A DNA stretch of 64,000 nucleotides from Otis tarda (lineage: Eukaryota > Chordata > Aves > Otidiformes > Otididae), in the NCBI GenBank assembly GCA_026413225.1, contig CM048552.1, positions 57,675,001-57,739,000 of the forward strand. Direction: 5' to 3'. The notes beneath the pieces were generated by a model that was not told the DNA's origin, ran no database searches, and was given only the letters and a program-made list of their open reading frames with translations. Within the stretch, counting starts at the first letter, position 1. Each line of letters opens with the position of its first letter. Position numbers and translations under genes: made by a program. Below, piece after piece: positions 11,335-24,159 of this stretch.

Positions 11335-11490
11335 GGGCCGTGACTGGGATGACTTATTTATCCTCTAAGCTTTTTCTAGTGCCCAGAATCCTGCAGGATG
11401 CAATACCGAGAGAATCAAAAAAGATGAGCTATTTGCTTCTTCACGGTCATCTTCTGGTAATTCAAAATAAACTAGAAATAAGCAAGTGGG
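11335..11490 (+). other. IFT27: IFT27 3' UTR with poly(A) signal
   Basis: The first canonical AATAAA after the stop is at 11,466-11,471, giving a short 3' UTR of about 150 nt. The cleavage site near 11,485-11,495 is inferred from the usual 10-30 nt spacing. Confidence 0.65.
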
Positions 11491-11954
11491 AGGGCACTCT
11501 TCTGAAGTTGCTACCTCAGCGTTCCTTTCATGTTGTCTAACTTGGTTCTCTGCTCACTGAAAGCCTGCTAGGTTGGAAGAGCGAGGAGTAAAAGGGGAGG
11601 GCAGAATGGAAATTGCCAGCTCTTTGCTTTGATATTGTCTTGTTTCTTGTCTAAACAGACTTCCTGCTGCTACAAGCAATGATTTAGAGGTTTGGAGGAG
11701 GAGAGAGGAAGCTGACAGGATGTTTTTCAACTTAAGAAACCCAGCTTTGATACGTATATTGCAGGGCAGGACTGATTAGGCCCTGCCGCTTGAAAAGCAT
11801 TTTCAGTAGGAGGCTTATGCCCTAAAATCAACAGACAGAGATGGAGATGTGTGGGGAGCGAGCTGGATTTAGGTGTGGTTCTAGAAGTGCCCACAGTTTG
11901 AGGCCTGTTTTAACAGTGTAACCCTTATCTGTTGTGGAACTGATAAGCTGTTGA

Positions 11955-12159
11955 CTAATACGTGTTTCTGACTTCCAGAATCTCGTTCTTTTCTTCCGTG
12001 TGGCTCACTTTCACTGCCTGGTAGGAGCGGTCTGGCAGCTGTACCGCTGTCACTTCGTAACGCAGTGCCCTCTGCTGGTCCCGGGTCACAAGATTTCTCA
12101 ATAAGCTACCTCTCTTGAAACGAGCAAGACTTCCTACAGGCACATCCAAATTGGCTTCT
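11955..12159 (-). CDS. Candidate terminal exon of an unrecognised minus-strand gene
   Basis: On the minus strand a very good acceptor (branch-like CTGAC, then CCCCATTTTGCAG) is followed by 67 open codons and TAG. The frame runs from EANLDVPVGSLARFKRG through RDQQRALRYEV to NEILEVRNTY and is charged and soluble-looking. This 205-nt stretch holds about nine CpGs, while the DNA around it has almost none, which suggests selection on codons. It would be convergent with IFT27 and end about 460 bp from the IFT27 poly(A) site. No canonical AATAAA is seen downstream of the stop on this strand; only the minor form AATATA near 11,757. I do not recognise the family. Confidence 0.45.
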
Positions 12160-12246
12160 CTGCAAAATGGGGTCAGATAGCAAGAATATCTCTTTTATTA
12201 TAAAAACGAGTCCAAAATTTAAAGCAAATTGTCTTTCCTTCTTCAC

Positions 12247-12489
12247 GTCTTTGTCATCTTATGTGGTTTTGTGACATTTTTCTTTTTGTCAGCTGAAGTT
12301 GGCAATACCATGTTCTCATTAGGTTTGGTTCTCAATCCATTACTAGAATCAAAGCCCCCTGTTGTAAAACTTTCCCTGCTTGTCCTTGAATTTTGGATTA
12401 AAGACTGTGATTCTGATATCACTAGTGGAAACAGGACTCGGGAAATGAAAGACAACCTGGCTAAGTTATTTTGACTCAGCCGTGTCTGG
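12247..12489 (-). CDS. Candidate middle exon of the same minus-strand gene
   Basis: Minus strand. The acceptor is TATGCAACTTACAG behind a pyrimidine-rich stretch, and the donor is GTGAAG. The exon is open through 80 codons plus a base at the 5' side and two at the 3' side. Joined to the next exon through an 87-nt mini-intron it stays in frame (AC plus A makes Thr). The protein is rich in Ser, Thr, Asn and Lys, for example SQSLIQNSRTSRES and DKKKNVTKPHKMTK, so it would be a disordered linker. An AATAAA on this strand near 12,195 means the exon could also be terminal. Support is weaker than for the exon at 11,955-12,159. Confidence 0.3.
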
Positions 12490-13413
12490 CTGTAAGTTGC
12501 ATATCAGAAAGGGTAAAAGCCTAGAGAGAACTGCACTTTTGTGTGGAGTACTGATGTTGCTTATATAAGAGTCTATCTGCTGATGCAGTATTTGAAAGCA
12601 TCTGTGGTAAGGTACTGTCTTGTAACTAAGCCTAACACCAAGGAGTTCAATACTGTAACCTTTCTCTTCTCCTAGCTTATGCTTGTCTCCCTTGGGCAAA
12701 GGAAGCTGAATTTTGTAGAGAGTGAGCACTAAGTGATGTTTCAGGCAGGCTTTTCAGGAATCTGTGTTTCAAGACTTTTATATGTGCATTTTATAACCAC
12801 TTTTATGCCCAATGCTAGGAAAAGTAGATTGGATTGAACATAGGAAATATGGCTGCAGATGTTGTAGCTGAGTTTATGAAGTACTTCAAGAGTCTGGAAA
12901 AGCAGCTGGGCTCATTTCACTGGCACCAGTGTGTTGATGCTGGGAATTAGCTAGGGAGCATGAATACCTGAAGAGGTTAAGTAGGAGCTCAGCCCACAAG
13001 AAGAAAATGAATAGGTTCTTTTGCTAGGAGCCACCTCAAAAAATGACAGAACCAGCTGGGAAAGCTCTTGCTTCCTCCAGAGAAAGAAGGACTTCTCCAT
13101 GGGCTTAGGGTATCTAGAAGACTCACTCTTTTTTTTACTTTGATTAGCATTACAGGTGTGGGGTTTTTTCTTACATGAGTTGTCTTTTTAATTCTGAGGG
13201 TTGTCTGTTAATTTACACAGGCTGAGTAGAGTCTCGCCTGCAGGTGCTGGTGCCTCTGACTCTGAAGAATAAAAGTTATTTTGGATGCTGTGCTGATCTA
13301 GTTACAGAACTAAAGAAGGTTTGTTTTGATTTGGTAGCTCATTTCCCCCTAGTTCTATTGATGATGTGATTACACCACAAGACAGGTATTTTTTCACATT
13401 GAAAATAGCATAC

Positions 13414-13541
13414 CAGGTGTGTATGCCACCTGTGACGCGGTATATAGGGGGGATGAACGCCTTGGGACTGGGTGATAAAGTGAATCCTATGCAATCTTTA
13501 ACCAGGAAGTTCAATCTCTCTGCACTAGAACGACCTCCCAT
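13414..13541 (-). CDS. Candidate first coding exon of the same minus-strand gene
   Basis: Minus strand ATG with strong Kozak context (G at -3, G at +4), 42 open codons from MGGRSSAERLNFL to PPIYRVTGGIHT, then donor GTATGC. The exon leaves two bases, which fit the phase of the next candidate exon (TG plus C makes Cys). The block carries CpGs that its flanks lack. A caution: the + strand here is also open and bounded by AG and GTAAGA (13,417-13,570), so the coding strand is not settled. The TATATA-like motif at 13,440 is a further unexplained signal. Confidence 0.25.
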
Positions 13542-15344
13542 AACTTCAAATAAACAGTCTAAATGCACCAGTAAGATGAAGATTGGTGAACACTGTTTTT
13601 TTAAATGAATGCAAAAGCTGGAGGATCTCATTAAGGGAGTGCTTGCAGTGGTGATTTGTGATTTATAGGGAAGCTGTTTTTGAGAGGTTAGTGAAGAAAA
13701 ATGCATCCCATGCAGGGAAAGGATATATTGCCTGAGAGAGGAAATGTATGATCTAATTAGCTAGCAGTAGGGATTCACCCACTGCCCCTTTCCCTCTTTC
13801 CACAGGCCATGACTAGAATTAGAAAAGAGGTTGTGTCTAAAGCGTGTTGCCCAGCTTGCTTTTTACAGGACTATTTCAAGCACTAATGTAGACACGATTT
13901 AATGTCCTTCAAAATGGTACGTTTGACAATAACACCTCTGTCCTTCCAAAGGCATTTTAAAAGCATAATATACTGTCCTTCCTAGCTAATGTGCTATATA
14001 ATACCAGCATGATGCAGGTGATGATTGTTGCTATTTTCCTAGGTTATGTGTGACCTTGGTTGTAGATGCCAGTAGTGAAGAGTGAGTAGAGAACATGGGA
14101 ACCAGATACGGGAAGGCAGTGGAAAATAGTTTTGTGTCTGTATGAAAGAGTTTAGGGTAGTAAGTAGTTGAGCTGGACAAGCAGGATGAGTAAGCGTCTG
14201 AAGCCATTATTAAGTTTCTCTTACCGTGTTCAGTAACTGTTGTGGTCACATCTGTAGGGTAAGGTTGCATGTTTGCTGGTTATAGCCTTAGCGTCACTCT
14301 GAATTACAGATACGATGGAGAACAGGGGGAGGAAGGCAGAAAGCCTTCCTGCCCACCAGGAAGCTTGTTGTCTTCTTACAGCTCCCCTACATTGTCCAGC
14401 TGTGCAGTGCTGCAGTTGCTCAGCATGGATTTTTACAACCCAGAAGACACCTAGCTCAACCAGAACTGAAACATCAAAAGAAGGGGGAAGGAAAAACCAG
14501 ACCTTTAACTGTTTTAAAAAGATAAATAGTCCTTTTTTTTCCTACTTGCTTGTTTGATTAGATAAAAAACATCCTTTCCTTCTTGGAGTCCCTCCTTCTT
14601 ATCTTTCCTTTGGTCCTCATGGTCCTGCTGCACAGAATCTCTCTTATACTTCTGCCCTGCTTTACTTAGCTTGATACCTTACCAGCTGATTTTTTTTATC
14701 CTTTTAATTTCTGCATTACCAATCCCCAAGGCTGCAAGACATTTCTTCTTAGAGAGATTAATAGAAGAAAGAAAACAGAAGTGGAATTTTTAGTCAAATT
14801 GTCTTGGAAGAAAGAACCTTAAGAAGTTGACTGACATTCTGAATTTTACTGGAAATTCGTTTGTCTAAAGTTGTCATATTAAAGATGCTTTAATGGTTTT
14901 GTTTTGTCTTGCCAGACATACTCTACTGTGGAGTGAAATGCAGGATGTAGAATTCCAGAAAGATTAGGTTTTATTGTGGGAGCTAATAGGAGTTTCAAAG
15001 CTGATCATACTGTGATAAGATCTGTTCAGTCTTAACAATGGAGTGGTCACTGCTGTTCATAATAAAGCATTAAATATACTGAAATGGGGCTGTCAGAACA
15101 GTTTCTTCTAGAGATTTGTTCATTTTAGAGACTTAAAACTTAAGAAAGGACCTCTTTCAGAAAAATGATCTGATAAATGACACCATTTGGACCAGGGTTA
15201 TTTCTGATACAACTTCAGTGACTTAAAGGGCTGGATTTAGTCTTTTATGCCAATTGACTCCCCTGGGTAAGCTTCATTTCTTTACCCGCTATACATCTTG
15301 GACCGATCTGACCTGATAGCAAAAGACACATGATGTTGTTGAAA

Positions 15345-15430
15345 ATTAAATACTGCCTTGGGGCAGAAGGATAAACTGTGTGGCCTCCTGAGGTCCTTCC
15401 AGCAATACTTTCTATAATTCTATTAGATTA
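15345..15430 (+). mobile_element. CR1 LINE fragment, extreme 3' end
   Basis: The stretch GGCCTCCTGAGGTCCTTCCA, followed by a degraded TTCTATAATTCTATTAG, matches the end of CR1 LINEs (the conserved CTCCTGAGGTCCCTTCCAGCC region and the octamer-like tail). Only about 85 bp is clear and it is diverged, so the copy is old. Confidence 0.65.
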
Positions 15431-18400
15431 AATGGGGAAAGAAGTAGCGTGGAAAGCACAAAACAGGCTAAGTCATAAACTAGCAATTAAACTGGGAGCT
15501 GGGCTGGGCTACAGCAGAAAGTGTACAATCTATCCCAATTAAGAGCTGTGTCTCAAGAGAATCCAGGAGTCTGACACAGGTGCTGACAGCAGGGAAAACA
15601 TTGCATTTCTGTTCTGTAGGCAGCAACTGCTTTCTACTGGTGCTTTCACAGATCTGTGGGGGTCCATACCCTGCTCAAGACTGTGCTCTGCCTTTAATAA
15701 TTACTATATCTATGATGTTCAGGTGGCAATTGCTTGCAGTTGTTGTCTCATCTGCCTGTATAAAGCCAGCAGTGTGATGGCAGATTATCTGCTACTAGCA
15801 GGAAGACATTCCTATTTTCAACACCTGCATGATGGGACCCTCTCCCCCCATGCATTCTCATCCTTTTCCTATCTCGTATCCATTTCTTGATGGAGAATAT
15901 CCACCTCTGCTTGTTCTTAGGAAGTAATTTTTCTGTCTTGCAGATGATAATCCAAGGAAGCGGAGGCTAAGGGACTTCTAGGACCTTCTACAGTAGAGGT
16001 GGAGTCTGAGCAGGAGCTCTTCAAGGGCCATGTTGGCCCCCGCAACATCTCTCTTAGCCTGAAGGCACATCATCTCTCTGCTTCTCGCATCCTATTTCCT
16101 CCTCCTGCTGTCATCTTGCCTTGAGAGCAATGTCTTCTGTGCCAGTTGCCCTTGGCTCTGTTGACCCAGAACAACAATGCTTGGGGGAGGGAAAAAGAAG
16201 AGAGCTACTCAATCTTGGGTCTTTAGCTTTTTGAGTCCCTGTCGAGGTCACCTGAGCGATGGGGATGTTGCTCAGTCTAGAGTGTAATTTCCTGGCAGGA
16301 GACCCCTGTCTGAGTCCTGGCAGCCTCATCTTGGCTCTTCAGAGCTTGCTGCAGTGTAACTTTCACAGACACTGGCTGTTCTCATTCCGACTTGGAGTTT
16401 TGTTTTGGTTTGGTTTGTTTTTTTTACTCCTTGGGGGTCTTTCTCTCATTCTTCTGTCACGGTTTCACATATTTCCTCCCCTAGAGCTGTTTTTCAAGAG
16501 AAGCCTGGAATTGCTCTCTTTCCTGGTCTCTGAGATCAAATCCAAATCTAGCAATGTTTAAAAGGGAAATGTGACAGACCCTACATGTCAAGCTGGGGTC
16601 AGGGATGGGGTCAGTTTGCCGAGTTTCTCTCCAGCCAGATATGCATCAACTGGAGAAATGTGGAGCCTGTAATCTTTCTGTGCAAGTACTAGAAAAATAC
16701 ACGATATGCAGACTTTGAGTTAGGGACTGTGAGCAGAGTAGGTACATAGGCAGAACTGGTCAGCTGCTGCATCCCAAACAGGGGAAATGCAGGAGCAATA
16801 GGGGAATAGAAATATGTAGGAAAGACTAGGGTTTATATCTCTTCTTAAAGACCCCAAAAGATTTACTGAGGCAGAGTGGGAGGGTGGGAATTAGGGATGG
16901 GAAGACGTAAGGCTTTTCCTGGCTTGTAGAATGATGTATGGAAATAAAGTGGGAGGGAAAGTAATTTTTGCATGAGCCATTGAGGGAAAATGAGGATACA
17001 GGGTAGAGCTGGATGACTCTGCAGGTGGGAGGGCAGGTGGTAAGAATAAATAACTGAACAGAGATTTTTTCAGGGCCAAAATCTTGGGGCCAAGATCAGT
17101 TTGGGGAATTCAGAGCCATGATGAGTAAGGTCACTGGTAGCCATCAGCTGAGGTTCAAGATGTAGGACCTTCATTAGAACAAGGCAGGATGAGTTAAGGT
17201 CTGCATGACAGGGCTGGGATTTGATCAGGCAACAGCAAGAATCCAGAATGATAAGCCTAGGAGTAGTTTGGGCAGATAAGAACAGCAAGCTGTGGTGCTG
17301 TGAGGAGCAGTGGCTGGAGTCAGCATATCCAGGTGAGACCAGAAAAAAAATAGAGCAGGTAAACTAAGGATACTATCAGACTATCAGGATGGAGGAGTGT
17401 GAAGAGATGTTGGAAATTCAGATAGAGTACAGTTCTTCCAAGGGGATTTCTGAGTGGAGGGAAATAGACGCCTACCATTGTTACCCACACATCTTTGTAT
17501 CATTTGAAACACAAATTAGTTCCAGCACTATGTCTATTTTCTTTTGCCAGAAAGTGGTGTGATCTATTTGCTTAAACCTTTATTTTTCTGTTTGTTTGGT
17601 TGGGTTTTTTGTGTGTGTGGGGGACAACACATAAACTATGCCTAATTGAGCTGCAGCATCCTGAATACATTATGTTCATCTGCTCAGCCGACCAAGCAGA
17701 AGTGCCCGCTACAACTTCAGCATTTGCATCTCCCAATAAAAACTTCATGATCAGTTCATACAGTGGAAGACTTCCCCAGAATATCATTATTTAACCTAAC
17801 AAAATAGAAAAATGCAATGTGTGTGAGGTCAATGTAAAGCGGGTAGAAATCACTCTGTTAATGAATAAAATTGCCTACAATAAAAAAATACCTTCAGCTT
17901 TGCATGGGAGGAATCTCTTTTCTGTGCTGGTGTCCTTTCTGTGCTTTTGCTAATTTATTTTGATTCCTGGGAAGCATCACTTTCTCTTAGTCTAACAGTT
18001 GTGCGTGGCCATTGTGTGCTATTTCTAGGACTTCGTTTTTGTGATGTTGGGTGGTTTCAGTTTGGGAAGCATGAAACTGGGAGGTTTGGAATTCAGGTTG
18101 CAGTTGAAGCATCAGACATAAAATCAGCTTGTAAGACAGCAGAACAGAGTATGTCTTGCAGGGTTAAGATAATGCTTTTCAGTGCTATTGCCAGCAGAGA
18201 GAGATCAGCCTGCAATGAATGTGAAAATGTTAGATGGAGAAGGAACGCTGGTGGGTTTGGAAATGGGTAACAAGTGTGGGCTGCTTGTAGCTGAGGTAAA
18301 TGCAGAGGAAAGGATATGCAACTCTCTGGATGTGCATGTTGGGGAAGGTAGTGGAGGAGGTAAAGGAGCATTTTTGGAGAATGTCATGAAACCGGGTAAG

Positions 18401-19199
18401 GACAGGAGGACAGTTCTGATATGAGCAAAAGCAGAGTAAAACAGACCCTGCCCTCTAGTTCCTGCAGCTATTGAGACCTGGGGACATTTCCCTTAAGTGG
18501 AGTAAGTCATTGGTCTTGATGGCCTTCCCAGCTAAGACTGCCAGCAGGGTGGCTATCCCTCTCCACCAAGACAGAAGTGATCACTGGCTGCCATCTCGGT
18601 CCACGACCATTTTGATATCTGATTCCTCTACACTGTCCCTGCCCTCTTGCCTTTTTCCTCCTAATTATCTCTATACATGGAGGTCTTGTAGCTATACATC
18701 CCCACAGTTATGATACACCTCCCATGCTAACGGCCCTACCCGTTACCTTAAGACTGCCTAGTTCTCCCCCATGTGCTTTCGTTTCTGAAGTTATAAGCTG
18801 CTGCCAGGAAAAACAACATTGGTCTTTCTATCCACTACAACCCTCTCCTACCCCTCTCCTCTCCATCTGGTGCTAGGGTAGAGCTTGTGCCTTGTTCAGC
18901 TGGCCGGTTCTGGCACGAAACTGGACTGGTATAGGAGCGAGAGAGCTGTGCCCACGTTGGATGTGTGTCTTTGCGCGGGTGAGGGGCATCAGAGGCAGGC
19001 ACCCTTTCCTCCTTTTATCAGACTGTGCTCATTTATTATACCATCTGTTTTCCCAGTGCCGGAGATGATGCTGGGGATATGTGACTTGGGGCACTCAGGC
19101 AGAAACTGGCCTGCACAAGGCCAGCCATGTGTTTGCCTCCTAGCAATGCAGCGGTCAGCAGCAAATTCTTTGCTGCCGCCTCCTCTCAGTATGGGAGAG

Positions 19200-19790
19200 A
19201 GCAAGCGTGGGCCTGGGTGTGTAGGAGACACAAAGAGATGAAATGTGGGGGGGGGGGGAAGAAGAGGAGAGAGATGGATTGGGGTACATGTGTATCAGCT
19301 GGAGAGAACTGTGAGAAGGAGGGACAGACAGACAGATGGGCAGGGTGGGGGAGAAGGAAAGAGGAATGGTTTGTAGAGAGGGAAAGACGGAAGAGCTGGG
19401 CGAGGGGAGACAAAGAAATGGACTGGCTGGCTTCTCAGCCAGCGAAAGGCTGAGAAGAAAGGAAAGACAGGCAGATTTGGCAGGTGTGTGGTGTGGAGAG
19501 AGATGGATTGTCTGTGGGAGAGAGACGTGTGTCAGCTAGGTACTGCAGTAATAGGTAAGTGGATAACTACAGAGATGGAGATAAAGGCGGGGAAGGGATG
19601 TGTATTTATATAGGCCTGTGTAAGGGGGAGCTGAATGAATGACAGTGAGGAAGAAGAGCCATAGGGAAAGAGGAGAGAGAGAAAGCAGAAGAGCAAAAAA
19701 GCAAGCCTAGAGATGAACTGTGGGGAAAAGAGAGGCGTGAGAAGGCACGGCAGCCCTCGGAGTGCAAACAAGAACTGAGACCAGGCAGAG
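19200..19790 (+). repeat. Long purine-rich low-complexity tract
   Basis: Nearly 600 bp is dominated by G and A on the + strand, including a G12 run at 19,247-19,258 and many GGA, GAGA and GAAA words. It keeps several frames open by chance. Such tracts can form triplex DNA or R-loops. No repeat unit is regular enough to call a satellite. Confidence 0.6.
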
Positions 19791-20119
19791 GTGAGGAAGG
19801 GGATTCACATGGGAAGAAGGGAGACTAACAGCTTTCATCTGCTTGGGGCTGAGGTTTTCTTACTGGGACATGAGAGAGGATGCAGGGTAGAGACCAGAGC
19901 GCGATTCCCCAGTACTAAACAGAAGCGTTTTTATGTATGCAGGGCTCACTGCCAGTGCACAGAGAGACCCAGCGGACTGGGGAGTGTAAATGCCACTGTG
20001 CTAGTGCAGACTGCTTCCTGCCGCTGAACTGCAATGTGTACCTGAGCATTTGCAACCTGTGGACTGCCTATTTCCAGTGTATCTGCTTGACTGCTAGGAG
20101 CTGTTTAAGATGACAGCTC

Positions 20120-20600
20120 AGGCATTTATTTATCCTTTTCTTCCCTCTCCTCTTGCCCTTTTCCTCACACCATACTACTCTCGATGAGAAAGGAGACGTG
20201 AAAAAGCAGTGCCCATATTCACAGACACCTTAATTCTTCCACCTGATGCCATAGATAGCACCTTGCTTTGCTGCCTGACTTGACATCTCACCCCTGCCTT
20301 TGAGCATTTATTTTCTCTTTTGTCTTTTCCTCTGTCTTTTTTTCTTCTCCTTCTTTATCTCTTCCTTCAGCTTTCTATCATTTAAAATTTTTCTCCATCC
20401 GCCTTTCTCTGTTGTGTTCTAGACTCCTAGTTTACATGCCTTCCCATGTTGTTGCAGCTTATTCCTTCTGGTTGCCCTCTTTCTTCTGCTCCTTTTTATC
20501 TCTCCATGATTCCTCTGTCTCCTTCTGTCTCTGCCTGTCGGCCTGCTTTCTCTCACTCAATCTCTGCTTTCTCTTGAATTGGGTTGTGAATTCTGTTGGC
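20120..20600 (+). repeat. Pyrimidine-rich low-complexity tract
   Basis: About 480 bp of C- and T-rich sequence (TTTTCTTCC, CTCTTCCTTC and similar words), a mirror in composition of the purine tract 330 bp to the left. Confidence 0.55.
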
Positions 20601-23600
20601 ATCAGAGCGGGACAAACTGTAAAACCGAGGTTCCCGGAGGGCCAGGTTGTGATCATTTTATTTTTACAATGTCCTTGGATGTGTAAAGGTGTTTGTTTGA
20701 GGGGGAGGAGCAGTGCATGTGCTCCATGTGGGAGAAGAGAGAGGAGCGCGGGCCAGAACGAATGAAGCTTATAACTAATATAGGTCAGTTGCAGGGAAGA
20801 GTCCCAATGGTCTGTGAAACAGAGAAGTATTTTGTCGCTTCAAACTGGCTACTGGAAAGATGGCAACTGAATAGTTTTATCTAAAAGACACAAGCAACCT
20901 GGAAAAGTGTCCTGTCAAAGAATGCAGTAGTGGTGAGTACGGGAGGCTGACCAGCTCTGCTTATCTCCTAGTCACTCCCTTAAACCAGGGAATAATCAGC
21001 CTGAGATTCCCTTTTCCTGCTCTGAGCTGTCTTCTCCTGTGCATGTTCCTCTACCCTGAATTAGCATGGCTGAGAAATGCTTCCCCATGTTCCCTGGCAG
21101 ACTTGCGTAATGTATCAAAGCAGACAACAACAGAACAAACAAATTAGAGATGCACAAAGGAGACCCATACCCCTACACCCTTGGAGGACAGGCTGGAGTA
21201 TTTGGCCAGCATCTGCTGGGGTTGGTGCTGCCAAGCACCTCTACATAGCCAGCAGAGAGGCATCATCAAGGCCCTGAGCCTGGTCTGCTGGAGGTGGATG
21301 AGCCAAGTGCACTGCTGGGAATTCCTTTGCTCTGCAGGAGCCTCCTCACTTCCCATAATTTGCCACCGTATGAGTAAACTCTGCTTTCAGACCATTCCCA
21401 GAAACTTTCATGAGTGGTCAGTAGCTGCAGTTAATGACTGAAAGTGGCAAATTTCAATGAGCCCAACATTTGGTCTTGGGACTTCTGATTTCATTTCAGT
21501 TGAGGATTTTGTTGTTATACAAGGTCAAAGGTAATCTGCTAAAATGACATTTAGACATCAAAACAGACATCCAGATCTTCAGAGGTATTTGGAGCCTCTA
21601 CATCTCTGCAGAATCAATGTGAGATGCTGACTGCTCAGCACAACTGAAAATCAGGACAGTTCTTCAGCATCTAAACATGGAGTTAGAAGCCCAAATAGAT
21701 GTCTGTGTTTTCCTTTCTTTTTAAAATAGGTCTCTATTCCCAAGGCACAGAATATCACCTCTCTACAATTTCTATCCATGGTAAACTCTTCTGTGCATCA
21801 CCATAATGCTCCAGTCTAGCATCCAACTGGCTTAATCTGATGTGTTTAACCTACTTCTTCTACAGGAATTCACACTGGGGATCCTAAACCATTACAATGG
21901 TAATGTAAAACCAAATCCTAGGAATTCAAAGAACAGCTCTGTGGACACAATACACCAGCTGGCTTTCTCTGAAACAGTGTCTGAAGCACATGTGCATCTC
22001 ATGATATGCCTCCCTGACTATGTGGGACTACAGAAAGAAACCCCTCTCACATTAAAATCAGTAGCCAATTATTGACATTAGTGGGACCTGGTGATTTTGA
22101 ATTTTCTAAGTTTGCCCACTCACTGAGCTCCTGAACAGATGTTGGGATATGTACTTCTCTTGATTTGTCCCTCTGAAAAGCCAGAGGCACTGAACAACCT
22201 GTCCCAGAGACTAACCATTTCTCTTGTTTTGCTTAGGATGTTCCTTCAAGAGTCTCTTTTAACTCTGATTTATTATGGAGCATCAGAAAAATTAAAAGTT
22301 CTATATTCCTCCCCTGATACCCTAAACCATCTAACAAAAGATGGGCTAGGGGTGTCCTAAAGAAGACAAAAGTGTATATAGCTGGCTTGCAGAAGGTTTA
22401 CGTGTGTCAGTACCACCACAACTAGGAAAGCAAGTCTGCCTCATACATGATGCCCTGGTGACCTCTCTGTGGCTGAGAACCAAATGGCAAAAGCTCGTGT
22501 TTGCGCTGGATTGTGGCTTTAAATGATGATACTGAATAGATGAGGCTGCACAGGATATTCTTCTCTGTCCTCATCTGTGCCCTTTACACTGGAAGAAAGT
22601 CTGATGTCACAGAATATCGATCAGTGTCAACATGAACCATCCTCAGCGTAGGCCTCACCTTTCCCTCAGCATTTATCATTGTGCTGATGCTTCCAGGAAG
22701 ATTCTGAAAACCTTCAGTTCAGAAAAAAATCAAGACCTTTCTCAGCTCATTCTTTGGAATTCTCTGTTTACTACTTTTTACATTAAAATAGTCTTTTTTC
22801 TTCCTTAAGAACCAAACCACAGCCACTGCACATTTCCTCACTGGAGTTTCATGAAGCTGTTTGTTGAGAAATTATGACTTTTTAAACTTGTGGATTCTGA
22901 AGTTGACCAAGAGAGACCATCCCCTACCACAAGAGGCAGATCAGGAGTGAGAGTCTGTTCTAGTTAGTCAGTGGATGGATGAACAAAGGCTTTATTGGGA
23001 GAAAGAGTTATTTGTCCCCATATTTCTTGCACAATGGGCTGTGAGATCCATTGCTTTTCTGATCCATTCTGGAGACCCTTTCCCTCTGCTTTGACCTTAG
23101 AGTAGGTTCTGATTACAAAACCTGTGCCATAACCTTTTCACCAACTTTTTGTTTCCTGGGGCATACTTCCAGGGTCTATGCGGCTGTTGATGGGAACTAT
23201 CTGTGCCTGATTTTGGATATGAATGGGAAGAAGAAAGAGGATTTCCATGAAGGATCTGGGGATATAGCAAACAAGAAGAAATGGCTGTATTCTTGTGAAT
23301 AAGTGGGTCTCAAATTGGATTTCTATGGTGTATGGTTTATGTAGGAGTAAGGTTGTGTAGAGGCATATATTTATTTATATACAAGATGGTCCATTGTGAA
23401 GGTAGCCTGAGATTATAGATCAAGTGTAGAAAAATGTGTGCTCTGGAGTGGAAAAATATGAAGGACAGCACCTGGGAGTGAGGGAGGATAGTGTTTTTAA
23501 TATAATATAGTTACGCAAGTACATGGGAATAGACATGCTGGTGGAAGGGGGAATGTTCTCACAACTGATTTTCTCTGCTAGTCTTATTCAGCAAGTTTGT

Positions 23601-23716
23601 ATGTATATGTATGCATATATCCTCACTGAAGACAGTTTACCAAATACTGGAATTCCAGCTATAATAACTTGTTAGCAGCCTGCCCTCTGTTAGAGCTAAT
23701 AGGTTGCAGGCATTGA

Positions 23717-23733
23717 TTTTTTTTTTTTTTTTT
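23717..23733 (+). repeat. T17 homopolymer
   Basis: Seventeen T residues in a row. No element body could be assigned to it. Confidence 0.9.
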
Positions 23734-24159
23734 ATTCCTATTGATTAGGAGGCTGCTGTACATACAAACCTCAGCACAGCATGAAAAGAGAAAGAGAGGC
23801 AAAACAGTTCACATCCCAGAAATTCATCATGGCAGAAAATTCATCCTGGAAATCCCAGTCTTCTCCCACTATCTTCTCCCACTATCTCTTTCAAGTGAAA
23901 AAGGAGGTCTTTCCCTTTTTGAGGAAATCAACCCACAGGGCTCATAAGGTGACACTTTTTTTTTTTTCCCAATCATCATCTTCGAGTAGCAAACATTTCA
24001 AAGGAAAAAAAAGGTTGCATGAGAAAAGGGAGTCTTGCATGGAAAGCACAGGAGTTCTAGCTTCAAGACTCACTCTGGAACAGATTTCTTGAGTATCTGT
24101 GGGTACCTAACTCATTTATAACAGCACCCATAGCCCATTAAAATCAGTGCAAATACTTT

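Noticed and set aside
12466-12729. 87-codon minus-strand frame as the exon before 12,489
   Set aside because: No donor in it leaves the two bases required by the phase of the next candidate exon; the block at 13,414-13,541 fits better.
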